From Polluticaenibacter yanchengensis (GTDB taxonomy: Bacteria > Bacteroidota > Bacteroidia > Chitinophagales > Chitinophagaceae), in NCBI GenBank assembly GCA_027854065.1, contig JAQGEF010000011.1, positions 1-64,000 on the forward strand: a DNA stretch of 64,000 nucleotides, written 5' to 3'. Below, piece by piece: positions 35,925 to 45,962 of the stretch. A program made the position numbers and the translations under genes. The notes under the pieces were generated by a model. That model was not told where the DNA came from, ran no database searches, and saw only the letters and a program-made list of their open reading frames with translations. Position 1 is the stretch's first letter. Every line of letters begins with the position of its first letter.

Positions 35925-38009
35925 ATGAAGCAATTATTGTTTTCGCTTTTTCTTAGTTTAATAGTGATTGCTGGATATGGGCGGGATGACAACCGCCTGG
36001 AATCCACCAAAGCAGCGCTTGATCAATTATATGCCGGATTTAATGGCAGCCCTGAAAGCATTGGAAAGCTGATTGATTTAGGCAAAGAAGGTATCAGTTT
36101 ATCCCCCTCAGATAAACACGATTACAGGCTACAGTTTTATTTAGCTATGGGCACCGGCTATTATTACCAGCAAAACTTTAGCCAGGCAAAAGTTAATTTC
36201 GAATTAGCTACGAAAGAAGCTTTGGCGGCCAAAATAATAGAGCAAGCTGTAAAGCCTCTTGGCAACCTGGTATCTATCTACTATTACCTGGGAGAAAAGG
36301 AACTGGCAGACAGTGCGGCCAAGGAATTGAAGGCAATGCTGGATAAAAACGATACATTAAAAAATAAGGGTGATATTTATTACAATCTCGGATTATATAA
36401 CCACCAGCAGAAATTCTACTACAGTATTGCCCTGGATTATTTTCTGAAAAGTTTAGAACTGCATAAGCCTATAGTGGATACCACCCATATTCCAAAACTT
36501 AAGATCGATTATGGTGTTAAAGCGATGATGGTAGCAGAAATCTACCTTTATTTAAAACAACCTGACAAAACAATTGAATATCTCAATATTGCTAAGCCAT
36601 ATTTGGAATTATCACAAATATTAACCATTGCTGTTTATGGAAAATATATAAAGAGCTATGTATTGCTGAATGATAAAGCCAACGCATTAAAATATTACAA
36701 TCTTTTGCAAATAAAAGGCCAGGAAAGCACTGGCAACTGGTCTGAACTCGTCTCTTCAAATATCCAGCTGGCCGAGCTGTATGAAAAGGAAAATAATTTT
36801 AAAATTGCCAGGAATTATCTTGAAAAAGCGGATATACAGGCAAAAAAAGATAATAAAGAAATCCTTACTTCATCGGTCAATTTATCATGGGGAGATTTTT
36901 ATAAATTACAAAAAGATTATTCAAAAGCACTGCAATACTACAACCTAAGTCAAAAAGGCTCTGCCGCTTATAACAAAGAGCAATATGCCGGGTATTTAAA
37001 ATCCATCACCGAAGTAAAATTATTCACAGAATCTCCGGCAGAAACATATATAAGCTTTCAGCAGTATATAGCTGCATCAGATTCTCTTACTAAAGAAATG
37101 ATTGCATTGAACATTGCTGAAATGGAAGCGATTTATCAAAATAAAAGTAAACAGCAATTAATAGAAACACAATCCGAAATAATCACTTATTCCCAAAAGG
37201 AAAAACTGGGTTTAATTGCCGGGCTCATTCTGCTATTATTTATCGCCCTTCTTATTTATAACACTTACAGGAACAAGAAAAAAGTAGCGGACTTGTTGAA
37301 CAGTAAAAATGAAACACTTAATGAACTCAACAAAAAACTGGAAACCGCCAATGCGACCAAAGCCAAATTATTTGGTATTATCAGCCACGACCTAAGGTCT
37401 CCCATCAGCCAGGTCAATCACTTCTTACAATTACAGCAGATGAATGCCCCACTGATAACCGAAGAACAAAAAAAAGCGATCCAGGAAAAAGTAAAAGGGG
37501 CTACAGTACAGTTACTTGAAACAATGGAGGACCTATTAGTCTGGAGTAAAACCCAGATGGACGTTTTTAAAGTTAATAAACAAGATATTCATTTGAACCC
37601 GCTTATAAACAACAATATATTACTACTGGAATTAAAAGCACTTGATAAAAACATAACGATCAATAACGTGATCCCCGGAGATATAAAAGTAAAAACGGAC
37701 CCGGATTACCTGAATACGATTATTAGAAATTTACTTCAAAATGCTTTAAACGCCTCACCAGATTCGACAACTATCAATATTGGTTACAACTACGAATCAT
37801 TTTTCCATAAAATAATCATAAAGAACTCCGGACGTTCTTTCTCTCAAAGCGATTTTGAAAACGCCATTTCAGATACCAGTCATTCTTTGTCAAATAGCAG
37901 TTTAGGTCTCAGGATTATTCATGAAATGGCCGGAAAAATAGGCATTTCCATTCATTATGTTGATAGTTCAGTGCAGGAAACGATCGTAGAACTTAAGATA
38001 CCGGAATAA
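35925..38009 (+). CDS. TPR-containing sensor histidine kinase
   Basis: 694 residues. Signal-like N-terminus KQLLFSLFLSLIVIAGYG, then periplasmic TPR-like repeats to ~410. One transmembrane helix LGLIAGLILLLFIALLIY is followed by a coiled linker. The dimerisation/phosphoacceptor box is FGIISHDLRSPISQVNH (His488), and the ATPase has NTIIRNLLQNALNASP as N box. The G1 box (normally D-x-G-x-G) reads KNSGRSF and the G2 region is NSSLGLRII, so ATP binding may be weak or altered. Pairs with the LytTR regulator. Confidence 0.88.
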   Translation: MKQLLFSLFLSLIVIAGYGRDDNRLESTKAALDQLYAGFNGSPESIGKLIDLGKEGISLSPSDKHDYRLQFYLAMGTGYYYQQNFSQAKVNFELATKEALAAKIIEQAVKPLGNLVSIYYYLGEKELADSAAKELKAMLDKNDTLKNKGDIYYNLGLYNHQQKFYYSIALDYFLKSLELHKPIVDTTHIPKLKIDYGVKAMMVAEIYLYLKQPDKTIEYLNIAKPYLELSQILTIAVYGKYIKSYVLLNDKANALKYYNLLQIKGQESTGNWSELVSSNIQLAELYEKENNFKIARNYLEKADIQAKKDNKEILTSSVNLSWGDFYKLQKDYSKALQYYNLSQKGSAAYNKEQYAGYLKSITEVKLFTESPAETYISFQQYIAASDSLTKEMIALNIAEMEAIYQNKSKQQLIETQSEIITYSQKEKLGLIAGLILLLFIALLIYNTYRNKKKVADLLNSKNETLNELNKKLETANATKAKLFGIISHDLRSPISQVNHFLQLQQMNAPLITEEQKKAIQEKVKGATVQLLETMEDLLVWSKTQMDVFKVNKQDIHLNPLINNNILLLELKALDKNITINNVIPGDIKVKTDPDYLNTIIRNLLQNALNASPDSTTINIGYNYESFFHKIIIKNSGRSFSQSDFENAISDTSHSLSNSSLGLRIIHEMAGKIGISIHYVDSSVQETIVELKIPE

Positions 38010-38304
38010 AGACGTATTTACGACGACCTTCCAGAGTTTATAAGGTGTGTAAAATTCAGGAGCAAATCATAACTCAACTAACAATATGTTTTTAATTAGA
38101 TGGGAACTAAAGCAAAAGGGATTATTAATAGCTCACCTTATTTATCATATTTACAGGATGAAGATATTCAATAGACTGTAAATTAATTACGCACCGGATA
38201 TATTGTAAAACGATTCCCTCTTCATTTAATTTTACGTAAATTGCCAAAAAACAATCCTTAAATTAAACAAGGATTATAATTATTAGTTGACTGAATAATC
38301 TATA

Positions 38305-39102
38305 ATGAATAAAATGCGGAAATTAAATAAAGGAAATTATTCCGGAAATGTTCATCAACTAATAGAGCATTCTGGCTTAATTACCAGCCAGACAACTTAC
38401 ACCGGCAACTACAATATAGATTTTCATTACCATGAAAATCCGCATCTGACATTCATTCTGCAAGGAGGTAACCTTGAATATAAATCAAATCAAAACGCTA
38501 TTAAAGACACCGGTACTGTTTTATTCTATTATTCTGGAGAGCTTCACAAAACGCTGCCAACAATTACATCCACAAAAAATCTGAATATTGAAATAGACCA
38601 GAATTTTCTTCATCAATATTCCTTGAAAGAAAATGATCTGGAATCCGCGGTTGAAACCAACCAGTATAGCCGCTTTTTCATGCTAAAAATCCATAGTGAA
38701 CTTCAATTGAATGACCCTATTACGGAAACAGCTACCCACTCCCTCATGTTATCTTTTCTGAAAGGCTTTAAAGCTTACGATTACAACTCTATTGAATGGT
38801 GTAATAAGTTAAAAGAGATACTGAATGATGAATGGGACACTAATCACAGCCTGGAGGATTTATCTTTGAAATTAGGTGTCCATCCTGTAACGATATCAAA
38901 ATATTTCCATAAGTATTTTGGTACTACATTGGGTGAATATATAAGAATGTTAAGAATTAACAAAAGCCTGTACCTTATCAAAAACACCTCACTTTCACTT
39001 ACTGAAATAGCACTTCTTTGTGGCTTCGCAGATCAAAGCCACTTTATCAAGGTATTTAAAAACCATACCGGCTTAAAGCCCAAATATTTCCAAAAATTAT
39101 AG
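38305..39102 (+). CDS. AraC-family transcriptional regulator
   Basis: 265 residues. N-terminal cupin-like region with DFHYHENPHLTFILQGGNLEY. C-terminal HTH pair: SLEDLSLKLGVHPVTISKYFHKYFG and LTEIALLCGFADQSHFIKVFKNHTGLKPKYF, typical AraC. It lies upstream of a secreted protein and a CocE-type hydrolase that may be its targets. Confidence 0.9.
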   Translation: MNKMRKLNKGNYSGNVHQLIEHSGLITSQTTYTGNYNIDFHYHENPHLTFILQGGNLEYKSNQNAIKDTGTVLFYYSGELHKTLPTITSTKNLNIEIDQNFLHQYSLKENDLESAVETNQYSRFFMLKIHSELQLNDPITETATHSLMLSFLKGFKAYDYNSIEWCNKLKEILNDEWDTNHSLEDLSLKLGVHPVTISKYFHKYFGTTLGEYIRMLRINKSLYLIKNTSLSLTEIALLCGFADQSHFIKVFKNHTGLKPKYFQKL

Positions 39103-39175
39103 GCACACTAATTTTGTTCTATTTTTTCGTTGCAGTTAATTATTGTTTTGCATTAAATTTAAAAAATACTAGTTA

Positions 39176-39697
39176 ATGAAAAGCTTAAAAAGCATCTCAA
39201 CTGTTCTTATCATGTTTTTGGGTATTACAACAAGTAATGCCCAGAAAAAAACAAAAATCTCTGCTAGGGATTTCAAACCTTTAATTGGCACATGGGAAGG
39301 TTCTTTAACCTATTTAGACTACAGTTCAGGTAAACCATACACAATGCCTGCTAATTTAGATATTAAACAGATCCGAAATACCAACCAATTTCTTCTTTCT
39401 AATATTTACCCTAATGAAAAAAGTGCTAATTCAATTGATACACTCAAAATCTCATCGGATGGAAAATTCATTGGAAAAGAGTTGGTTACATCAAAAAAAA
39501 GGCTAAAAGATGGTTCGATAGAAATTATTACCGAAAGAGAAGGGACAGATGGAAATGATAATAAACCTGCAATAATCAGATACACTTATACCATCAGCAA
39601 TTCTTTATTTACAAAAAGAAAGGATGTTCAGTTTCAAGGAGAAATAGCCTGGATAAAGCGGCATGAATATACATATAGAATAAATCCTTCAAAGTAG
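39176..39697 (+). CDS. Secreted protein of unknown function
   Basis: 173 residues with signal peptide ending TTSNAQ. Internal LIGTWEGSLTYLDYSSGK and several beta-strand-like segments suggest a lipocalin- or DUF1579-like barrel. I do not recognise a specific family. It is 28 bp before the CocE hydrolase gene; likely cotranscribed. Confidence 0.7.
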   Translation: MKSLKSISTVLIMFLGITTSNAQKKTKISARDFKPLIGTWEGSLTYLDYSSGKPYTMPANLDIKQIRNTNQFLLSNIYPNEKSANSIDTLKISSDGKFIGKELVTSKKRLKDGSIEIITEREGTDGNDNKPAIIRYTYTISNSLFTKRKDVQFQGEIAWIKRHEYTYRINPSK

Positions 39698-39725
39698 ATA
39701 TTAAGAACCAAACAATTGACCAAAA

Positions 39726-41474
39726 ATGTTTCAAAAACTTATTTTAAATATTCTCCTGTCAATTGTGATATTACCTTTGGTGAATGCACAACAGACCAGG
39801 GATACTCGGCTTAAAGATACTGCAAATATTTACAGTATTCAGGATAGTGTGATGATACGGACCCGCGACGGTGCAACCATCTCTGCGATCGTTGTTCGAA
39901 AAAAAGGCAATCAATCACCACTACCCGCTATTCTTCAATTTTCCATTTATGTACGGGATAAAGGAAGGGATTTACAATCTCTGACAGATGCTGCTGACAG
40001 AGGATATGTTGGTGTGATGGCCTATACGAGAGGGAAAAGATTTAGCCCAGAAGAAATATACCCTTATGAAAAAGACGGCTCAGATGCCTATGATGTTATA
40101 GACTGGATCAGCAGGCAGACCTGGAGTAACGGCAGTGTTGGTATGTATGGCGGCAGTTACAATGGATTTACTCAATGGGCTTCGACCAAATCATTACATC
40201 CTGCCCTTAAAACCATTGTTCCATATGTTGCCAACCGCCCCGGCATGGGCCTTCCTATGGAAAATAATATTTTTATAAATCCGAATTACGAATGGTCTTT
40301 CTACGTCAGTAATAATAAGTATCTCGATAATGAAGCTGGTAATGACCGTCAGCGGTTTCGAAAGATGATGTTCAGATGGTGGGAAACAGGGGCTGCTTAT
40401 AACAAAATGGACAGTATTGATGATATGCCAAATAAACTATTCCAACGCTGGATAAGCCATCCTGATTTTGACACATATTGGCAAAATATGGCACCTTATA
40501 AAAAGGACTTTGCTCAAATAAACATTCCGGTATTAGCATTTGACGGGTATTATAACGACTCTCAGAATTCCGGCTTATATTATCTCAGGGAACTTCAAAA
40601 ATACAATCCTTCTACACCTGTGTACCTGGTAATTGGACCTTACGGGCATTTTGGCACTCAGATAGGTGGCGAAAAAATAATCAATAGTTATGAAGTGGAT
40701 ACTACTGCACTGTTTAATATGAAAACCTATACCTACCAATGGCTGGATTACATTCTGAAAGGTGCAGAAAAACCGGCATTTCTGAAAGATAAGGTAAACT
40801 ATTTTGTGATGGGCAGCAACGAATGGAAAAGTGCTCCGTCTATAGATAAAATGGGTAATAGTTCATTGAAGTTTTATTTAGCCCGGAATAGAACTGATAG
40901 CTTCTATTCCTTAAATACACTAAAGCCTGGTAAAAAGCAATTTTTAAAACAAGTGATCGATCTTACTGACCGGGAAACCAGCAATAATGATTATTATCCT
41001 GATCCGATTATACGCAATGAGATTAATATCAATAACGGGTTTTCATTTATTAGTGCCCCAATTGACGAACCAATGATCATAAACGGTTCTTTTAGTGGTA
41101 AAATATTTGTGGACATCAATAAGAAAGACTTTGATTTGGGCGTTACACTCTATGAAGTTTTACCAAACGGGCAATACTTTCATCTTTCTTACTACATTGG
41201 AAGAGCCAGCTATGCCAAAGACATCACCAAAAGAAATTTGCTGAAACCAGGTAAAGTTGAAGTAATTCCTTTTACAAACACACATTTGGTGAGTAAACAA
41301 TTATCCAAAGGCAGCCGGTTATTGGTAGTGCTGAACGTGAATAAAAACCCGTTTTCACAGCTTAACTATGGTACAGGAAAAGAAGTGAGTGAAGAAACGA
41401 TAGCTGATGCAAATGGGCCACTGGAAGTAAAATGGTATAACAATAGTTTTATTGAAATTCCGGTTTTAAAATAA
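39726..41474 (+). CDS. CocE/NonD family hydrolase (X-Pro dipeptidyl-peptidase-like)
   Basis: 582 residues with a signal-like N-terminus ending NAQQ. The nucleophile motif is GMYGGSYNGFTQWA (Ser144), followed by VYLVIGPYGHFGT near the catalytic His and a conserved acidic residue in FDGYYND. The C-terminal ~200 residues form the jelly-roll domain of the family (PMIINGSFSGKIF). Family members hydrolyse cocaine-like esters or X-Pro peptides; substrate here is unknown. It ends before repeat copy 2. Confidence 0.87.
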   Translation: MFQKLILNILLSIVILPLVNAQQTRDTRLKDTANIYSIQDSVMIRTRDGATISAIVVRKKGNQSPLPAILQFSIYVRDKGRDLQSLTDAADRGYVGVMAYTRGKRFSPEEIYPYEKDGSDAYDVIDWISRQTWSNGSVGMYGGSYNGFTQWASTKSLHPALKTIVPYVANRPGMGLPMENNIFINPNYEWSFYVSNNKYLDNEAGNDRQRFRKMMFRWWETGAAYNKMDSIDDMPNKLFQRWISHPDFDTYWQNMAPYKKDFAQINIPVLAFDGYYNDSQNSGLYYLRELQKYNPSTPVYLVIGPYGHFGTQIGGEKIINSYEVDTTALFNMKTYTYQWLDYILKGAEKPAFLKDKVNYFVMGSNEWKSAPSIDKMGNSSLKFYLARNRTDSFYSLNTLKPGKKQFLKQVIDLTDRETSNNDYYPDPIIRNEININNGFSFISAPIDEPMIINGSFSGKIFVDINKKDFDLGVTLYEVLPNGQYFHLSYYIGRASYAKDITKRNLLKPGKVEVIPFTNTHLVSKQLSKGSRLLVVLNVNKNPFSQLNYGTGKEVSEETIADANGPLEVKWYNNSFIEIPVLK

Positions 41475-41539
41475 CACTTTTGGTGGGGTATTATACCTAG
41501 AGATCATTAGTCTGGCTAAATAGTAGTAAAAAAGATGAA

Positions 41540-41645
41540 TGACTGCCGGATATGGAGGGTTCAGTGCGACGCAGGAGCACCGAACAAAGTGAGCCCGGAA
41601 TAGCCGGAACTGAAGTTCTACAGGGTAGCTGCAGCTGCCAGCCCC
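41540..41645 (+). repeat. Intergenic hairpin repeat, copy 2
   Basis: Begins TGACTGCCGGATATGGAGG and ends TGCCAGCCCC. It carries the 20-base core GTGCGACGCAGGAGCACCGA at 41564-41583, with GTGC/GCAC pairing, and an outer stem of GGGTTC with GAGCCC. It lies between the convergent CocE gene and tRNA-Ser. Confidence 0.75.
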
Positions 41646-41703
41646 AATAAAAACAAATGGATTTTAATGTGAATTATCAACCTGTATATATGGCCATAAA
41701 TTA

Positions 41704-41731
41704 AAAAAGTGCCGTTTGCACGGCACTTTTT
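41704..41731. terminator. Terminator of tRNA-Ser
   Basis: AAAAAGTGCCGT (41704-41715) and ACGGCACTTTTT (41720-41731) form a perfect 12-bp stem with a 4-base loop and T-tails on both strands. It lies 6 bases past the tRNA 3' end on the minus strand. Confidence 0.85.
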
Positions 41732-41736
41732 ATTTG

Positions 41737-41823
41737 CAGAGAGGAAGGGATTCGAACCCTCGATGCAGTTTCCCACATACACACTTTCCAGGCGTGCTCC
41801 TTCAACCACTCGGACACCTCTCT
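41737..41823 (-). tRNA. tRNA-Ser(GGA)
   Basis: 87-nt class II tRNA on the minus strand. Acceptor stem AGAGAGG/CCTCTCT, discriminator G, D-arm with CCGAGTGG, anticodon loop CTGGAAA giving GGA, a long variable arm, and TTCGAATCC in the T-loop. CCA is not encoded (CAA follows). The anticodon stem CACGC/GTGTG has one G-U pair. Confidence 0.93.
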
Positions 41824-41931
41824 GTATGTCCTTAAAAAGGCTGGCAAATATAAGTGGCTTTTCCCGATATAGCAATGCATTTGTTGGATTTATTTACAAA
41901 AAGATTTGATTTTAAGCTAACTTTGCCCGGC

Positions 41932-42687
41932 ATGAGCAATATAATTAGTGTAAATAACCTGCAAAAAACTTACGGAAGCTTTAACGCCGTTAAAGGAATT
42001 TCATTTTCCGTAAGGAAAGGTGAGATATTTGGTTTGCTGGGCCCGAACGGTGCCGGTAAAAGTACGACGCTGGAAATTATGGAAACATTACGCAGCAAAA
42101 CGGCGGGGGAAGTTTCTATTGGGGGTTTCGACCTTGACGCTCAACCGGAAAATATCAAACAGATTATAGGTATTCAACTACAAAGCAGTGGCTTTTATAT
42201 GGGATTGAACCTTGTAGAACAAATTGAATTGTTTGCCGGTTTATACAATGTAAAAGTGGACGCTATGGCATTACTGGACCTGGTGAATCTGAAAGATAAA
42301 GCTAAAGCGCAGGTGAAGGAATTAAGTGGCGGTCAAAAACAACGCTTTTCCATTTGTACAACGCTTATCAACAACCCCCAGGTTATTTTTCTGGATGAGC
42401 CGACAACGGGTTTGGACCCTCAGGCGCGCCGTAATTTATGGGACTTGATCAAGCAGATCCGGGACAGAGGTACCACCGTCATTATCACCACCCATTATAT
42501 GGATGAAGCTGAAATCCTTTGTGACAGGGTGGCGATTATTGAAAGCGGCAATATCATCGCCATAGATACTCCAGATGCTTTAATTGATAACTTACTGGCT
42601 TCCGGCTTTCAGAAATCAAAGGAAAGCAAACAAGCGAACCTTGAAGATGTCTTTATTCATCTAACAGGGCAGCAATTACGCAGTTAA
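41932..42687 (+). CDS. ABC transporter ATP-binding protein
   Basis: About 251 residues from ATG 41932 (MSNIISVNNLQKTYG); the longer open frame from 41854 overlaps the tRNA flank and has no homology signature. Walker A GLLGPNGAGKST, signature VKELSGGQKQRFS and Walker B QVIFLDEPTTGLDPQ, then H-loop TTHYMDEAE. It resembles ABC-2/daunorubicin-type ATPases. No permease gene is adjacent, so its partner is elsewhere or missing. Confidence 0.92.
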   Translation: MSNIISVNNLQKTYGSFNAVKGISFSVRKGEIFGLLGPNGAGKSTTLEIMETLRSKTAGEVSIGGFDLDAQPENIKQIIGIQLQSSGFYMGLNLVEQIELFAGLYNVKVDAMALLDLVNLKDKAKAQVKELSGGQKQRFSICTTLINNPQVIFLDEPTTGLDPQARRNLWDLIKQIRDRGTTVIITTHYMDEAEILCDRVAIIESGNIIAIDTPDALIDNLLASGFQKSKESKQANLEDVFIHLTGQQLRS

Positions 42688-42806
42688 TTGATATGATGTA
42701 AGTTTTACAGAAAAGAAATATCAGCACATTTTCTATCTGGTTAATTTTACATCTCCGATTTTGTTATTTCATTGTTTCCTGATCAGTGCAGAATTTTATT
42801 GAGTGT

Positions 42807-43703
42807 ATGAAACAGTTTAAATATTATGCAGCAGCTTTAACTGCATTTATTACCTGGGGATTTTTTAGTCTGGTATTAAGACCTTTAGCAGCATTTAATG
42901 CTTCGGATATATTATGTTACAGAGTTTATACTTCTATTATTTTGTTAGCGCTTTTCCTGTTCCTGTTTAAGCGCAAAACAGTAAAAGATAACCTGGCAAC
43001 ATTTAAACAACTATCACCTCCTGAAAAACGGAAGTTTATTGGTATTAATGTTGGAGGTGGTGCTTTACTTACGGCTAACTGGTTTACATTTATATATGCG
43101 ATGAATCATGCCAGTGTCCGTTCTACCTCCCTGGCATACTTAATATGCCCCATATTAACAACAGTGCTGGCATATTTTATACTGAAAGAAAAACTGAAAC
43201 TTCAGCAATGGCTGGCAGTCGCTATCAGCGTAGCTGGCTGCCTGTTACTATCGCTGGGACATATCCTTGAAATGTCTTACAGTTTTATAGTAGCATTTTC
43301 TTACGCGCTATACCTCATACTTCAGAAACAAAATAAAGGTTTCGATAAGGTACTGGTATTATTTATACAGATATTATTTGCCGGTATTTTATTAATGCCT
43401 TATTTTCTGAAATATTCCGGGCCATTCATTACGGATATCAGGTTCCACAGTTTTATTGTATTGATAGCGGTATGTTTTACAATTATACCTTTACTGTTAA
43501 ACCTGTTTGCCCTTAAAGGCATCAATTCTTCCACAGTAGGTATGTTGCTGAACATTAACCCGATTATCGCATTTGTTTTGTCAGCAGTGTATTTTCATGA
43601 GCAAACAACAGTCACCCAGTTAATAGCCTTCGGACTGGTATTCTTAGCCGTTATCATCTTTAATGTTAAACTGAACAAACCTGAAAAGGTAAGTTTAGCT
43701 TAA
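42807..43703 (+). CDS. EamA-family transporter, RarD-like
   Basis: About 298 residues from ATG 42807 (MKQFKYYAAALTAFITWGF); the GTG at 42786 adds seven residues. Roughly ten transmembrane helices in two five-helix halves with SLVLRPLAAFNASDILCYRV, LTANWFTFIYAMNHASVRST and LAYLICPILTTVLAYFILKEK as in RarD/EamA exporters. The substrate is unknown. It converges with the YcxB-like gene across a terminator hairpin. Confidence 0.88.
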   Translation: MKQFKYYAAALTAFITWGFFSLVLRPLAAFNASDILCYRVYTSIILLALFLFLFKRKTVKDNLATFKQLSPPEKRKFIGINVGGGALLTANWFTFIYAMNHASVRSTSLAYLICPILTTVLAYFILKEKLKLQQWLAVAISVAGCLLLSLGHILEMSYSFIVAFSYALYLILQKQNKGFDKVLVLFIQILFAGILLMPYFLKYSGPFITDIRFHSFIVLIAVCFTIIPLLLNLFALKGINSSTVGMLLNINPIIAFVLSAVYFHEQTTVTQLIAFGLVFLAVIIFNVKLNKPEKVSLA

Positions 43704-43712
43704 AACAGGAAG

Positions 43713-43749
43713 GTCGTTTTAGCGGCATTAAAAGTGTTTCTAAAACGAC
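43713..43749. terminator. Bidirectional terminator between RarD-like and YcxB-like genes
   Basis: GTCGTTTTAG (43713-43722) and CTAAAACGAC (43740-43749), a perfect 10-bp inverted repeat, followed by a pyrimidine-rich run. It lies between the stops of convergent genes. Confidence 0.65.
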
Positions 43750-43755
43750 TCTTTC

Positions 43756-44301
43756 TTATTTCCATTGCCAATCCTGCTCCTCTATGTAAGGTACTTTCAA
43801 TTGTACACTCAATGCCAAAAGTCTTTCTTTCAACGCCTTCATATCGTCAATTTTTCCTTTAGGGATTACCATGTAACCGATGGTTTTCAATTTCAGAAAT
43901 ATGTAATCCTTTATTTCAGTAATGTTTTCAACCTCTGAATGATTAATCCTGGAATTGCCGGACACATCCCCTGTTTCAATATTATCGTCATTAAAACTAA
44001 TGCTTACAGTATTACCTACCCTGTTTTTATAATGTTCTGCAATATATTTTTCGTAATGTTTACGGTAATGTCGCCTTAAATACAACGGGTAAAACAGCAA
44101 AGTGATCACTGCAAAAAACAAACAGTAATAAAACAACAGCACATTACCGGTTAACTTGAAAAACACACTAAAGCCCGCCAATACAAGCGTTATAAATATC
44201 CATGATTTCCGGCGCTGCTTTATTACAGCAGGGCTTTTAGATGCAATAAAAAGCTGGTGTTGTAAAAAATCCTTCTGGTCCAGTTGAAAATAGATAGTCA
44301 T
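43756..44301 (-). CDS. YcxB-like membrane protein
   Basis: 181 residues: cytoplasmic N-terminus, two helices (WIFITLVLAGFSVFF, NVLLFYYCLFFAVITLLFY) and a C-terminal strand-rich domain with TVSISFNDDNIETGDVSGNSRIN and VENITEIKDYIFLKL. This layout matches the YcxB family as I recall it. Function unknown. Confidence 0.75.
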   Translation of the reverse strand: MTIYFQLDQKDFLQHQLFIASKSPAVIKQRRKSWIFITLVLAGFSVFFKLTGNVLLFYYCLFFAVITLLFYPLYLRRHYRKHYEKYIAEHYKNRVGNTVSISFNDDNIETGDVSGNSRINHSEVENITEIKDYIFLKLKTIGYMVIPKGKIDDMKALKERLLALSVQLKVPYIEEQDWQWK

Positions 44302-44819
44302 GCGTTGTTATTCAGTTAATATCTGCAAAAATAATGGCAGTATAAATAATATACCATAATTATCGAAATGATTTAAACTTTGGAGTGAAAGGAGCAATTC
44401 TAAGCAAGTAATTTTTAAAAAAGCAGTATAAATATTGCCTGATTAAAACATCAAAATCCCGGTTTATTATTTATGCATTACGTTTATAAACGACTGGATT
44501 ATAAGATTGTAATACCTTTTGAATACCATAAAACACACTGTTGACAATATGCTTTTAGCACGGATATCTGAAAAAGGCTGGCAATGCCTGGCAAATGGAT
44601 TAAGTCAAATTGATAACACAGAACAACCCGGCCTATACCATATTGAAATTCGCAGATGATTTAGTGCGTAACGCCTACTAAAAACCCGCAGCTGGCATTG
44701 GGTTGGCAAAATGCGGGCATAAGTGTTAAATTTAACCTTCGGACTTCTATTCCACAATGCTCTAAGCAGTGACTTTTTTACTAATTTAGCCCAACTGTTA
44801 TATTGCCATCCGGAACGAC
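44302..44819. other. Intergenic region with cassette-like boundary
   Basis: No credible gene. At 44664-44720 is the stretch GTGCGTAACGCC...CCCGCA-TGCGGG (stem 44685-44690/44712-44717) followed by GGGCATAAGTGTTAAATT and, at 44785-44818, CCAACTGTTATATTGCC immediately upstream of the next gene. This looks like the ends of Bacteroidota gene cassettes with a structured, integron-like boundary; this reading is from memory. Confidence 0.4.
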
Positions 44820-45803
44820 ATGAAAACGATGAGAAAACTGATAAAAAATATTTTACCAACTGATGACAGGAAACGCAAATGGACTGCTGTTGTACTCACT
44901 GTTGTCATTTCGGGACTACTGACACTTTGGGGTATTTATGGAATTGGACAATATGGCATTGCCCTATTTATTTTGACACCTCTTTTTATTGGTGCCGGCT
45001 CTACAATTTTATATGGACTTAAAAAAGAAATAACAAAACGAGAAGCCTTGCTAATCTCACTTTTGACACTTGGAATTTTTACGGCAGGACTTTTAGTTTT
45101 TGCAATTGAAGGTATCATCTGTATTGCAATGGCAGCACCTTTCGGACTTTTATTAACTTGGGTTGGGAGCTTAATTGGCTATACCATAATCAATAAGGTA
45201 CCAAATAACGCCCCCACAGCAATGCTAATTTTAATGAGCGTTATTCCGGTAATGGCATTTATAGAAAAAAATAATGAACCGACTTTAACTTCAGTTGTCA
45301 CCTATATCGAAATCAATGCAGCCCCACAAACAGTTTGGAAAAATGTTGTTGAGTTTCCACAACTTGACGAGCCAGATGAATTTATTTTCAAGACAGGAAT
45401 TGCCTATCCAATCAACGCAAAAATTGTAGGAACTGGTGTTGGTGCTGTTAGACATTGTAACTTCACGACCGGTAGTTTTGTGGAACCAATAACAGTTTGG
45501 GACGAGCCACGACTTTTAAAATTTGACGTAGTTGAACAACCTGCACCCATGAAAGAACTAAGTTTTTGGGATATTGATGCACCACACTTGCACGACTATT
45601 TTGTTTCTAACCAGGGACAATTCAAATTGAGTGCATTACCAAACGGAAAGACACTTTTAGAAGGGACAACCTGGTATTATCACAACATTAAACCAGCAAT
45701 TTATTGGCAACTTTGGAGCAACCATATTATTCACAAAATACACCAAAGAGTATTGACACACATAAAGAAAACCGCTGAAAATGAAAAGAAATACGAGCCA
45801 TAA
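44820..45803 (+). CDS. Membrane protein with SRPBCC-like domain
   Basis: 327 residues. Four helices in the first ~165 residues (WTAVVLTVVISGLLTLWGIY, IALFILTPLFIGAGSTILY, ALLISLLTLGIFTAGLLVF, FGLLLTWVGSLIGYTII). From ~165 on comes a START/SRPBCC-like domain: SVVTYIEINAAPQTVWKNVV, EPITVWDEPRLLKFDVVEQP, and LLEGTTWYYHNIKPAIYWQLW. Flanked by cassette-like non-coding blocks and of lower-GC codon use than neighbours, so possibly acquired. Function unknown. Confidence 0.75.
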   Translation: MKTMRKLIKNILPTDDRKRKWTAVVLTVVISGLLTLWGIYGIGQYGIALFILTPLFIGAGSTILYGLKKEITKREALLISLLTLGIFTAGLLVFAIEGIICIAMAAPFGLLLTWVGSLIGYTIINKVPNNAPTAMLILMSVIPVMAFIEKNNEPTLTSVVTYIEINAAPQTVWKNVVEFPQLDEPDEFIFKTGIAYPINAKIVGTGVGAVRHCNFTTGSFVEPITVWDEPRLLKFDVVEQPAPMKELSFWDIDAPHLHDYFVSNQGQFKLSALPNGKTLLEGTTWYYHNIKPAIYWQLWSNHIIHKIHQRVLTHIKKTAENEKKYEP

Positions 45804-45962
45804 CACAGGTTTGCCAAAAGTAGCGGCTCAATACTCCACTGACAAATTTGTGATTAATCAAATATTTGTTTTGCGATAAGCGTTAGTTTCGAAATCCACC
45901 ACATCACCAAATGTCCAAACGTTAACCCAAACTTAAGTCCAACATACAATAATAACAATGCA

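Noticed and set aside
41618..41909. Short ORFs across tRNA-Ser on both strands
   Set aside because: They translate the tRNA gene; the tRNA structure is clear.
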